A stretch of DNA of 64,000 nt, taken from NCBI GenBank assembly GCA_003013855.2, contig ML058507.1:1178001-1242000 (forward strand), written 5' to 3'. A program made the translations under genes and the position numbers. This stretch comes from Liriodendron chinense (Eukaryota > Streptophyta > Magnoliopsida > Magnoliales > Magnoliaceae). Under the pieces are notes generated by a model that saw only the letters and a list, made by a program, of their open reading frames with translations, searched no databases and was not told the DNA's origin. Below, one piece after another: positions 45,992-56,426 of this stretch; the stretch's first letter is position 1; each line of letters starts with the position of its first letter.

Positions 45992-47330
45992 CTACTCTTT
46001 ATCCTTAATTTCTAAATCAAATTCCAGAAGGAGTAGGATCCACCTAAGTAAATGGGGCTTGACATCCTTCTTATAAAGAAGGTACTTCAATGCCGCATGA
46101 TCCGTGTAGATGATAATCTTGGATCCTATCAAGTATGGCCTGAATTTATCCAAGGCAAAAACTACGGTTAGGTGCTCTTTCTTCGTAGTCGAGTAATTGA
46201 CTTGGACCAGATTCAAGGTTCTACTTGCATAGTAAATTATGTGGGGCGTTCTATCATTTGTCCTAGTACCGCCCCAATAGCATAATCACTCGCATTACTC
46301 ATAAACTCAAAAGGAAGCGACCAATCCAGTGGTTGCATGGTGGGTGCGGTTGTCAACATGTCCTTTAGCTTTTAAAAATCTTCTCGACATTCAGTCGTCC
46401 ACTCAAATTGTGATTCATTTTGGAGGAGATTGCATAAGGGCCTAGAGACATGTCCTAGAAAGGACCACACATCTCGTATGCTTTTGGGTGGTGGTAGATT
46501 TGCAATAATATCGATTTTGGCACTATTCGTTGGGTAAGATGATATGCCTAAGGACTATTCTCTTTTGTACCATGAAATAACACTTCTCCCAGTTTAACAC
46601 AAGATTCTTCTCCTCACATCGGGTCAAGACCAATCTCAAGTGGTCGAGACACTCATCAAAAGTACTACAAAAAACTGAGAAATCATCCATAAAAACTTCG
46701 AGAAATTGGCCCAGCATGTCTGAGAATATACTCAACATGTATCTTTGGAATGTGGCGGGTGCATTACATAGATCGAATGTCATCCTTCTGTAGGCAAAGG
46801 TGCCGAACGGGCATGTAAAGGTTGTTTTCCCTTGGTCTTCTGGGGCGATCTTAATTTAGTTGTAACTATAGTATCCATCTAGGAAACAATAGTAGGAATG
46901 GCCCGCTAACCTCTCTAAGATTTGGTTCATGAAAGGGAGAGGAAAGTGGTCTTTCTTAGTGATGATATTGAGCTTCCTATAATCAATGCACATACACTAA
47001 CTCATTGTAACTCTAGTCAGTATAAGCTTATTGTTGGAATTTTCGATGATGCTAATACCAGAATTCTTGGGGACAACTTGGGTAAGACTCACCCATTGTC
47101 TATCCAAGATGAGGTAGATGATACCCGCATCTAATAGCTTAAGAACATCAACTTTGACAACCTCCATCATATTAGGATTTAGACGTCTTTGAGGTTGTCT
47201 AATTATTTTGGCATTCTCTTCGAGGTGGATGCAGTGAGTACAAATCGAAGGGTCAACCCCTTTGAGGATTGCTATGGTCCATCCAATAGTTCCCCTATGT
47301 TCTTTGAGCATCTCAATTAACTTGAGCTCT
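45992..47330 (-). pseudogene. Athila RT and RNase H
   Basis: RT start at 46997-47311 (MLKEHRGTIGWTIAILKGVD, RQPQRRLNPNMMEVVKVDVL). RT end at 46523-46783 (TFDLCNAPATFQRYMLSIFS, LEVFMDDFSVFCSTFDECLD): the catalytic motif is MDD, intact. RNase H at 45992-46216 (TTKKEHLTVVFALDKFRPYL, SKIIIYTDHAALKYLLYKKD). Frames are interrupted between these blocks. Confidence 0.83.
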
Positions 47331-48001
47331 TAGTCTTTTCCTAAGCGGGAGGCTATTACAACCGAGTATGTCTCATGTTGAATTAAATAGACATATTTTA
47401 GCTCAGATCGTAATGGTTTTAGGTCAAGCTTCGATGGTTGAATATTAGACGGTAGAGGCTTTGATGTGGTTGGTGGTAGTTTTTCAAAATAAGGCCTCCA
47501 CCGGCTAGTATCAACTACCAATTTCTCACTACTTAATCCTTTCACAATCTCACATATGATAGAGTCATTGGAATCCTTGAAATGTGATAAGTATACCTCC
47601 AAAGTCTCGGATGGTTCAAGTTGAAGGAGCTCATCTTCTTCAAAACTAAAGACTATACATTTAAAAAATAGAATCAAAGAACGATCGAAAAATACCTTTA
47701 TGCCCCGCTCACTTATGTAGCCCAAACGTGCATGCGACATACGTGCCGACGTGGAATCCGCTATAGTCGTTGCAGCTCCACATAATGAAGTACTTCCAAT
47801 CAACCAGTAAATGTTTTCATGCCGATTATTTAGAGACTTTTTGGCATAGATGTTCTCTAGCTTCACCCATGTATCAATCGTCGTCTTCTCCCTTATGACG
47901 TTATAGATGATGTAATCCGTCAGGCACAATTGGATATAGATTTTAACCTGCTTGTCGTGCTTGTTCCAATCTTCTTGACATAGATTCCTGTCACTTCCCA
48001 A
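47330..48001 (-). pseudogene. Chimeric frame: Copia gag and pre-integrase joined to Athila
   Basis: One open frame of 223 codons. Its first part (48001 down to about 47670) is Copia: DWNKHDKQVKIYIQLCLTDY, then, after an internal deletion, the pre-integrase stretch ADSTSARMSHARLGYISERG. The second part (to 47330) is an Athila segment upstream of RT: CIVFSFEEDELLQLEPSETL and SKLDLKPLRSELKYVYLIQH. The open frame across the join is probably chance. Confidence 0.78.
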
Positions 48002-48790
48002 GTGCTTCTTTAGGCCCTTACTAAACTAGAAGGCCTTCTATCTTCCCTTTTCACAGTTCAAAATTGTTTTTGTCGACATATTCTCCACGTCGAACTTCAT
48101 GCTAGATGCTATAATACTTATTTTCAGATTCATAACTGCCACACTATGTATGCTCTGATACCACTTTTGGGAACCTCGTGAAAGCATAAAGGAGAACCAA
48201 ACAAAAAAACTACACAACATAAGCAAGCACACAAAAAAACAGTCTAATTTTTATGTAAAAAAATCCTTGCAAGAAAAAACCACGACACAAAGCGATCACT
48301 ATGTAAAACCAGAAGTACAAGAAATGAACAACTCGAACAAAGCATCCAAGAGAAAACCCAAGCTCTCTCTCACCAAAACTCTCTCCTCAAACCCTAATCA
48401 CGTTTAGAAAACGTCTTAGATACCCTACAACTCAATTACACCCGTTTATATAAGCAGTAACCAAAAATAGAAATAATTAGACGCTGTAGGGCGCCCAACC
48501 CGACCACATCAGGCGCCCAAGACCACCTGTGGTCGCCCAACGCTAGGAGTTTAACGTCTCGAATACCTCAAAAAACCATCCAGAGGGTTTTTTCATAAAT
48601 TTGAAGAGTTTTGGGCGCCCGAGCCTCTAATTTCGGTCGCGCGAACCTGCCTGAAATCGTCCAGAGACCAATATGAATAATTTTGGGGGGGGGGGGGGGG
48701 GGGAGGGGGAGTTTTGGTTGCCCAAACAGATCATTTGGTTGTCTGAAACATCCTGATGTCCAAATTGAAGGCTCTGTCCAACAGAAATGT
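47666..48790 (-). mobile_element. Copia remnant: LTR, PBS, gag start
   Basis: A primer binding site (TGGTATCAGAGCATAC on the minus strand, about 48147-48162) and a gag start containing SSMKFDVEN, then in another frame KNNFEL followed by a stop. The LTR spans about 48166-48787 and carries the shared 'cacgacacaaagcgatcact' block. A purine-rich tract (ACAGGGGGAA, about 48788-48797) abuts the far LTR edge. So on the minus strand the order is polypurine tract, LTR, PBS, gag, which would fit two element copies sharing one LTR. A G run (48685-48703) lies inside the LTR. Confidence 0.7.
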
Positions 48791-48897
48791 GAAGAGCATT
48801 CCCCCTGTTTCATTAGTTGGGCAATATTTTGCCTCTTTTTAGATAATTCATGATATATGCTACAGATGCAGATATGTGAACCACATTCCCCCTTTTT
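48791..48897. other. Short flank before the complete Copia
   Basis: A 100-base remnant ending 'acattcccccttttt', the last TTTTT being the target duplication of the next element. Confidence 0.5.
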
Positions 48898-49256
48898 TGT
48901 TGGCTTTACAAAGCCTTGGGAGAAAATTCAAACACCAACACAAGAAGGGAATAAAAGACTCTGTATTGAAAATAGCTTTCTAGCTAGATTTTGCTTGCTA
49001 TGAACGTACAGCACCACACCCCTTTATATAGTGACTGGCTACTATGTGAAATACCCTCATTCTAGAATAATCTATAGCATTAACAACCTTTAATCCATTC
49101 GTTTCTAACGTATGGAAATCCACCAGCCACCACGTTTGGAAATACAAACAGCCACACGTGAGGAAATGCCAACAGTCATGGCTTTTCAAATTTCAAGAAG
49201 ATTCCAGAGGATTGCTCGACAATCTGGACCGTCCGTTTGGTTTGGACATTCCAACA
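48898..49256 (-). repeat. 3' LTR of the complete Copia
   Basis: 359 bp. Minus-strand TATA (CTATATAAAGGGG) near 49019-49031. Partner of 53322-53682. Confidence 0.94.
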
Positions 49257-49263
49257 CTCCCCT

Positions 49264-49795
49264 TCAAACCAAAATTGTATCAGTCGGTAATGCCTTGGTG
49301 AATATGTCCGCGACTTGTTCAGTAGTGTGACGGTACTCCAATTTCACCACTTTCTGCTTCACTTGATCTCTAAGAAAATGATATCGGGTATCAATGTGCT
49401 TGCTTCTTCCATGTTGTACCGGATTTTTGGAAAGCTCAATTGCCGACTTGTTATCCACATATATGACTGTGGATCCTTCTTGCGGATACTTCAGCTCCTT
49501 TAGCAGATTTCTCAACCAACTTGCCTCACAGACTGTAGATGATGCTGCCACGTACTCTGCTTCACATGTGGATAGGGCGACCACACTCTGCTTCTTCAAA
49601 TTCCATGTGAAAGCAGTCATTCCGAGATAGAATACATACCCAGTGATTCTCTTTCTTTCATATTGGTCACCTCCCCAATCACTGTCTGAGTATCTATACA
49701 GCATCGCTTCATCATCGAATGGATAGAAAAGACCAAATTTCATTGTTCCTTTGACGTACCTGAGGATTATTTTTGCAGCTAACCAATGTGATTCT
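49264..49795 (-). pseudogene. Copia RNase H
   Basis: Follows RT after a stop at about 49798-49800. YRYSDSDWGGDQYERKRITG holds the first D, STCEAEYVAASSTVCEASWL the E, VIYVDNKSAIELSKNPVQHG the second D, and the end reads ADIFTKALP. All catalytic residues are visible. Translation would need to pass the stop, so the domain is no longer joined to RT. Confidence 0.9.
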
Positions 49796-51010
49796 TTTTA
49801 TGCTTCCATATATCTGCTTAGAAGCCCAACACTATAGACGATATCCGGCCTTGTGATTGTGAGGTACCTTAGGCTTCCAATCAGACTCTTGAACAAAGTT
49901 GAGTCTACGCTTCTTCCTTCTCCTTCTTTTGTCAGCTTCAGGCCCGTTGCTACAGGTGTGTTCACAGCATTGCAATCGGCCATCTTGAACTTTTTAAGTA
50001 ATTCTTTGGTATAATTTTTTTGAGATATATAGATGCCACCATGTTGTTGCTTCACTTTGATGCCTAGAAAGAAAGACATCAAACCTCCGTCGGTCATCTT
50101 GAACTTCTTAAACATGGCATTTTTGAATTCATCAAACATCAGCTGACTGTTTCCTGTAAACAGCAAATCATCAACATACAGGCATGCTATGAGCATATCG
50201 CCATGAGCATTTTTCTTGATGTAGACTGCATGCTCATATGAACATTGGGCGAAGCCGTTCTCTTGAAGATAGTTGTCGATATGTGCATTCCAAGCACGTG
50301 GAGCTTGCTTCAACCCATAGAGGGCTTTCTTCAGCCGATACACCTTGTGTTCCTCCCCTTGCATAACAAACCCTTGAGGTTGGTCAACATAGACCTCGTC
50401 TTCCAGAATTCCATTCAGGAATGCAGATTTCACATCAAGTTGGTAGATCATCCAACTGTGATGTGCTACAAGGGAGATAATCATCCTCACAGTGTCAAGG
50501 CGAGCAACAGGAGCGAAGACTTCTTCATAGTCTACCCCGTACTTCTGTTTGTATCTCTTTGCTACAAGCCTTGCCTTGTAGCGATCGATCTCACCATCAG
50601 CATTTCGCTTGATCTTGTACACCCATTTGACGCTGATAGCTTTCTGACCATTAGGAAGCATAGTCAGCTCCCATGTATCATTTTTTTCAATGGCATGAAT
50701 TTCTTCTTTTATAGTTATTCTCCAACATTCTTTTTTTATGGCCCCTTGGAACGTCAGAGGCTCATGATCTGCATACAGGTAGAAAATATTAACTTCTTCA
50801 GTTTACTCATAGATGTCGCTTAAGCTTCTCATTTTGATGGGTGCCATGGGTGAGGACGAGCTGACCGAATTTTGATTTGATGGAGTGCTTTTAGGGCTTC
50901 TGTGAACTGATGATGCAACCGAAGGTGTTGTGGGCATTTGCTCTTGACGGTCATGCCTTTCTTCATGTTCTTCTGTTTCGACTTGAATATCTTTTGTCGA
51001 TTCTTCATCG
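49796..51010 (-). pseudogene. Copia reverse transcriptase
   Basis: An open frame of 287 codons at 49798-50661, containing VKWVYKIKRNADGEIDRYKA, FAPVARLDTVRMIISLVAHH, YQLDVKSAFLNGILEDEVYV, KALYGLKQAPRAWNAHIDNY and the catalytic ACLYVDDLLFTGNS. All RT motifs are intact. The N-terminal linker (to about 51010) is in other frames with stops. The frame ends SRYMEA then stop, just before the RNase H. Confidence 0.92.
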
Positions 51011-51850
51011 TTCCATTTTCAAGCTTCTTCCTCTCTGAAGACCACATCTTTACTTACCACTACTTTATTGGTTAGTAGATTGTATAGCTTGTAGGCTTTA
51101 GATTCTTCACTATAACCGATGAAGATGCATTTCTCGCCACGATCATCAAGCTTCCTTCTTCTTGCCTCTGGAACTTGAGCGTAGGCGACACACCCAAAGA
51201 TCCTTAGGTGCGCCACACTCGGTTTATAGCCACTCCATGCCTCCCGTGGTGTCATGTTTCTGACGCTTTTAGTTGGACATCGACTGAGCAAGTCGGCAGT
51301 ACATGCAACTGCCTCTGCCCAGAAGTTCTTTGGCAAGCCTTTCTCTTTTAGCATCGTTCTCATCATGTCGAGGATGGTGCGGTTCTTTCGTTCCGCAATG
51401 CCATTCTGCTGTGGCGTGTAGGTCGCAGTGTGCTTCTGCTTGATGCCTTGTTCCCTGCAATAATCTCGAAATGCATTTGAGGTGTACCCTCCACCTCTGT
51501 GAGATCTGACTACTTTAATTTTATGACCACTTTCAACTTCAACACGAGCTTTGAAAATTTTAAAGATAGTGAAAGCGGAAGATTTTTCTTTGATGCAATA
51601 CACCCAAAGTCTTCTGCTGAAATCATCAATGAAGGTAATAAAGTATTTATTACCTCCAAGAGAGGGTGTTTCAAGTGGTCCACAAATATCAGTATGAACC
51701 AATTAAAGTGGTTCCTTTGCTCTTCTGGACACTCCACTTGGAAAGGAGTTCCTTTGTTGCTTGTCGAGTGTGCAAGCCTCACACACATGTTCTGGAGCTT
51801 CAATTGCAGGCGAGCCCTATACCATACTTGATGAAGACAATAGCTTTAAG
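51011..51850 (-). pseudogene. Copia integrase
   Basis: A frame of 227 codons at 51019-51702: VHTDICGPLETPSLGGNKYF holds the first D. NGIAERKNRTILDMM holds the E. The second catalytic site, normally 'SDRGGEY', reads SHRGGGY, so D is now H. Downstream LRIFGCVAYAQVPEARRRKL and KCIFIGYSEESKAYKLYN are typical. The protein could not catalyse integration. The N-terminal zinc part is in another frame. Confidence 0.92.
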
Positions 51851-52310
51851 CCGCTAAAATGGAGATGCCCAAAGCGAAGATGCCATGTCCATGAATCATT
51901 TTTCATGGCTCCATAGAGACACTTCTCGATTTTTGTGTTGATTTGGAGCGGAAACATCCGATTCTTCGCCATTTGGACTCGAGCCACAAGTCTCCCGTGT
52001 GCATCTCTTATAGAGAGAGAATAGTTTTCCATGTGTATGACATACCCCTTCTCAAGGAGTTGGCCGATACTGAGGATGTTACATGTTTGGTACATAATAC
52101 ATATTGGAGATAAAATTTGGCACACCATTCTTCTGATAGATTTTAACTTTTCCTTTACTTTTCACGGGAACTTTTGATGAGTCTCCTAAATTTATGTTGC
52201 CACGAGCATCATCTGCCAGTTCCACGAATAGCTCCTTCTTTCCATACATGTGGTTACTCGCACTAAAGTTGAGATACCACACGTCATGTTGATCACATGC
52301 GTCTTCTTAT
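51817..52310 (-). pseudogene. Copia protease and pre-integrase domain
   Basis: The protease region reads WYLNFSASNHMYGKKELFVE; the family has 'WYLDSGASNHM', so the catalytic DSG is now NFS. A second frame carries NILSIGQLLEKGYVIHMENY and SWTWHLRFGHLHFSGLKLL, the pre-integrase linker with its zinc-binding H residues. Confidence 0.88.
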
Positions 52311-53269
52311 GCAAGAAGAAGTATGGAGTCTTCCTTTTTATGATTTGATGCTTTTGCATAATTAAAATGCTCATCTTGATCTACTGGTTTGCTCCAGTAG
52401 TCTGAAGCATAATGGCCAAACTTGTTGTAGTTATAACATTGAATATTTTTTGTATTTCCACGATCACGCATGGATCGGCCTCTACCATTTCCTCTTCCAT
52501 GGAAATTGGTAAACTTCTGTTGATTTTGTTGATGGCTTGGATGATATCCACGCCCTTTGCCTCTTGCACGATTGCTAGTGCCATGGCCCCCTCTTTGTGT
52601 ATGGCCATTCTTTTGTTCATTTAGAGTCAACTTGGACTCCAAAGCATGTTTAAGAAACGGTTCAACATTTTTTTGCATTCGTTGTTCATGCACTTGCAAC
52701 GATCCCATCAGTTCTTCAATGGACAATTTTTCCAAGTCCTTTGATTCTTCTATGGCCACAACCACATGCTCAAATTTGGGTGTAAGGGATCGTAGTATTT
52801 TTTCGACCACCCGCACATCCTCAATCTTTTCGCCATTTTTTTTCAAGTTGTTAACAATGACAAAATAATTTGAAATGGACTCACCTTCCTTCATGTGAGA
52901 GGTCTCGAACTCGGCTCTAAAGGTTTAGAGGCAAACCTTCTTCACACGATCAACTCCTTTGAAGATGGGGCTAAGAATCTCCCATGCTTGCTTGCTTGTT
53001 GTCGGTTCAGCGATCCGTTCAAAGGTGGACTCATCCAACCCTTGATAGACAAGAAACAAAGCCTTCTTGTCCTTCTTTCTTTTATCTTTGAGGACCATTC
53101 TTTGATCGGCGGTGTAAACGGCTTCTTGCTCCATAGTGGGTTCTACATACACATCGGTAACGATCTCCCATAAATCTTGTGACCCAAACAGTGCCTTCAT
53201 TTGGATGCACCAATTCTCATAGTTGTCTTTTGACAACCTCAGAATTTGGGGCTGAATAGTGGTGGCCAT
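52307..53269 (-). pseudogene. Copia gag with zinc knuckle, one stop
   Basis: Starts MATTIQPQILRLSKDNYENW at 53269 and runs to ..GVDRVKKVCL, where CAA has become TAA (52926-52928; copy A keeps CAA). It continues in the same gag as SISNYFVIVNNLKKNGEKIE, then a G/R-rich stretch, then CYNYNKFGHYASDYW: the zinc knuckle C-x2-C-x4-H-x4-C has lost its second and last cysteine to tyrosine. Ends near 52307. An interior UBN2-type gag is clear; the protein is defective. Confidence 0.9.
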
Positions 53270-53305
53270 CTTCACTAGACTATAGAATTGACACCTAGGA
53301 CCGGT

Positions 53306-53318
53306 GGCTCTGATACCA
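53306..53318 (-). other. Primer binding site (initiator tRNA-Met type)
   Basis: TGGTATCAGAGCC on the minus strand, three bases from the LTR at 53322. Same as 546-558. Confidence 0.93.
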
Positions 53319-53321
53319 CTT

Positions 53322-53682
53322 TGTTGGCTTTACAAAGCCTTGGGAAAAAATTCAAACACCAACCCAAGAAGGGAATAAAAGACTCTGTATTGAAAATAGC
53401 TTTCCAGCTAGATTTTGCTTGCTATGAATGTACAGCACCACAGCCCTTTATATAGTGACCGGCTACTATGTGAAATACCCTCATTCTAGAATAATCTATA
53501 GCACTAACAACCTTTAATCCATCCGTTTCTAAAGTATGGAAATCCACCAGCCACCACGTTTGGAAATACAAATAGCCACACGTGAGGAAATGCCAACAGT
53601 CATGGCTTTCCAAATTTCAAGAAGATTCCAGAGGACTGCTGGACATGATCTGGACCGTCCATTTGGTTTGGACGTTCCAACA
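53322..53682 (-). repeat. 5' LTR of the complete Copia
   Basis: 361 bp, near-identical to 562-922 and about 4-5 percent different from 48898-49256. Followed by TTTTT, the target duplication. Confidence 0.95.
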
Positions 53683-53840
53683 TTTTTGCATTACTCAGGC
53701 AACATTTTTCCTGTTTTAGATGATTTATTGCGTATGCGTGGGTTGTTTTTAGCAAAAATCATGTGTTGAATGTGCGTGAATAATGTTATTTACCCAACAT
53801 GGCATCGTTTATGACTATTGACTCTTGTCACTACATGTAG

Positions 53841-54020
53841 GGTTTATCAACACATACAAAATTAAAGAGGAGAAGCAAAAGCATACATGGGCAATTCAAA
53901 TCATGGAAGAACTTGTTTCTAAATCTTCCTGGTGGGATTATGACACAGGTAATGTGACATAATTTTTTTCATTTTGCTTCTTATAAGAATATATTAGCAG
54001 AAATTAGCAGAAAGTAATAA

Positions 54021-54069
<49 letters not shown>

Positions 54070-54071
54070 TG

Positions 54072-54151
<80 letters not shown>

Positions 54152-54557
54152 GTGATCACACAGGCAAGGTACACAGCTAGTGCTACCATAACATACTTTG
54201 TATTAACTGCTGCTTGTGTAAACCTCAGTACAATTAAATCGGTCCGGGGAGTCACCGATACTGATGGCAGCCAGAATGGGACTGTTGGAGATGGTGAAGT
54301 ATATTCTCGACACCTTTCCAATTGCAATTCGTGACGCCTATTATGGTAAGAGTCCACTACACTTGGCGGCGGAGAACAGGAGATACAAGGTCTTCATGTA
54401 TCTATCAAAGTGGTACTACTCGGAATTTGCTTTTATGCTCTTTGATTATGGGTTTAATTCTCCGCTGCACCTAGCCGCGTCCCTAGATCCTGGAAGACAG
54501 CCATGGCGAACTTCGAGTGCAGTACTACAAATACAGTTGGAGTTAAAGTGGTACAAG
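53841..54557 (+). pseudogene. Ankyrin-repeat (ITN1/ACD6-like) gene fragment, copy B
   Basis: Same exons as copy A: exon 53841-53948, intron 53949-54228, exon 54229-54557, with GT..AG ends and phase 1 kept. The ankyrin motifs (SPLHLAAENR, SPLHLAAS) and the terminal LELKWYK are unchanged. The complete Copia (48898-53682) lies directly upstream, in what would be an intron. No PGG/transmembrane exon follows before 58615. The exons are unbroken, so the gene may have been functional until recently or its remaining exons may lie far off. Confidence 0.8.
54026..54148 (+). repeat. Expanded compound microsatellite (GA)n(TA)n(GT)n in intron
   Basis: GA tract about 54026-54061, TA tract about 54075-54108 and GT tract about 54110-54148. 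All three are longer than in copy A (1261-1338). Confidence 0.93.
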
Positions 54558-56101
54558 GTGTGATGATTCTCTCTCTCCCGCTCCTATGTCTTCATTTATT
54601 TTTTTATCCAATGGTAGAATGCAGCTTAAGACCATTAATTAAATAATTGGAATTTTTACAGCATATATAATACCTCAGCTATTTGGATTTTACCAAAAAT
54701 TGCCTCAAGGAAGAAAATTCCCAGGGTGTGTTTTCTGAGGGAGGAAATTACATAAATGCCATCGTATATATTCATTCTTTAAAGAGCAAGACTAGGGCTG
54801 TACATCGATTCAATTAATTCGATTTTGGATGAAATTGAAATTGAATTGATCTTAAATTTTCGAAATTGAAATTGAAATTGAATTGATCTTAATTTTGAAA
54901 TTTCAAATTGAAATTGAATTGACCCAATTTTTTTGGAATTGAATTGTTGAATTTTTTATTCAATTCAATTTGATTTTTCACACATTGCAATTTGAAAACT
55001 TATAGGTTTTACAGGTTTAGATTTTATAATACCTCAAATAGTAATATTAGTAGAAATACGTCTGAAAACATATGTATAATAACTAGTTCATACATGGAAA
55101 TTAGAAAGATCGCATTGATCCAAAAAATTTTAGGCCCGAAAAAATGTTTTTAATGGTTATTCATCACTCTTTCTCTTGGTATGGTCCACCCGAAATTTGA
55201 TCTTTTTATAATTTTGGATCATGTCCTAAAATGAGACATAAAATTAAATGGACGTAATGGATATACAAAAAATACATCATGGTAGGCCTCACACAGTAGG
55301 GGTAACACCCACTAAGTTGTTACCAATGTAACACTTAATTTACTCTTGGGCGAACTTAAAATTGCATACTAAGTTAGTACGCTTTTGTCATACTGAGTAA
55401 ACTTAGTCAGGCCTACTTTGAATGCATTTGGTTTACCACACTGTCCATTCGTTTTGTCTGCTCATTTTAGCCGTTGAGCCCAAAATTGAAGCATATCCAA
55501 AACTTGGGTGGACCATGCCATATAAAACAGTGGGAATAATGATTTCCACTACTAAAACCTTCTTAGGGCTCACAGTGACTTTTATTTGTCATCCAACATG
55601 TTCATAAGATCAGGTAGACATGTATGAATGAAAAACACAAATATCAACTTGATTCAAAACTTTCGCAGCCTACAATAATTTTTCAATGGTAGAGGTTCAA
55701 TTCACACGGTTTCTTGTGGTGTGTGCCACTTGAGCTTTGTATACGCTTCAATTTTAGGCTCGAGCCATAAAATTATCTTTTAAAGTGGATGAACGGAGTG
55801 GATAAAATGAATAAATCACCATGGGCCCCACAAAGTTTACTTAGTACGCCAATCACATTGAGTTACTAAGTACGCAATCCGATTCATCTTGGACTCTTGG
55901 GTGGGCGCGGATATGGAAAATGGTGGTTTCAAAGCTCTGTGGCCCCCACCATGGTGTATGTGTTTTATCTAGGCCCTCCATCCATTTTCCATCTGATTCT
56001 AAGACATGTATCCCAAAAATGAGACATTCAAATCTAAAGTGGACCACACCACAAGAAAACAGTGGGGGATTGACACTTATTGTTGAAAGCTTTTTGGGGC
56101 C
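54558..56101. other. Non-coding DNA with dispersed repeat (copy B)
   Basis: Parallel to 1746-3283. AT-rich 'gaaattgaattgatctt' stretch at about 54820-54990; dispersed 'gtggaccacaccac' repeats from about 55420. No gene seen. Confidence 0.8.
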
Positions 56102-56373
56102 TTAGAACTTTGGTATCAAGCTAATATTTGTTTTTTTCCCTTCCTTAAGGTCTATGTGACCTTATCAACAGGTTAGATGGCAAATAAACATTACAATGGA
56201 CCCTAGGAAGAATTTAATGGTGGATGTTCGATCCCCATTGTTTTGCTATGGTGTGGTAATCTAAGATATATATCTTTCTAATTTTTAAAATTTTTTCATA
56301 AATTCATATGTAAAAGTGAATGGACGGCATAGATAAAACACACTATGATATATCTATTTCATCCATACCGTCC

Positions 56374-56426
<53 letters not shown>

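Larger units (their letters stand above)
41931..47665 (-). mobile_element. Athila-type Ty3/Gypsy element, 5' part missing
   Basis: Read on the minus strand: RT, RNase H, integrase, a long non-coding 3' region, a polypurine tract (TTGGGGGTG at about 43434-43442) and a 3' LTR. The integrase/RNase H sequences match the Athila lineage (for example KYCPDQIIRRCVHDDEEQSA). The 5' LTR, gag and protease are missing, and the sequence joins a Copia fragment at about 47665. Confidence 0.85.
48898..53682 (-). mobile_element. Structurally complete Copia element (4.8 kb)
   Basis: LTRs 48898-49256 and 53322-53682 (TGTTGG...CCAACA), polypurine tract AAGGGGAG at 49257-49264 next to the 3' LTR, initiator tRNA-Met PBS at 53306-53318, and TTTTT target duplications at 48893-48897 and 53683-53687. 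Gag, protease, integrase, RT and RNase H follow Copia order on the minus strand. The LTRs differ at roughly 4-5 percent by eye, more than copies A and B do, so the insertion predates the duplication. Stops and lost catalytic residues make it coding-dead. Confidence 0.95.

Noticed and set aside
54004..54357. 117-codon minus-strand frame with HTHTHT and YIYIYI runs
   Set aside because: It translates the microsatellites of the ankyrin-gene intron and changes freely between the two copies.
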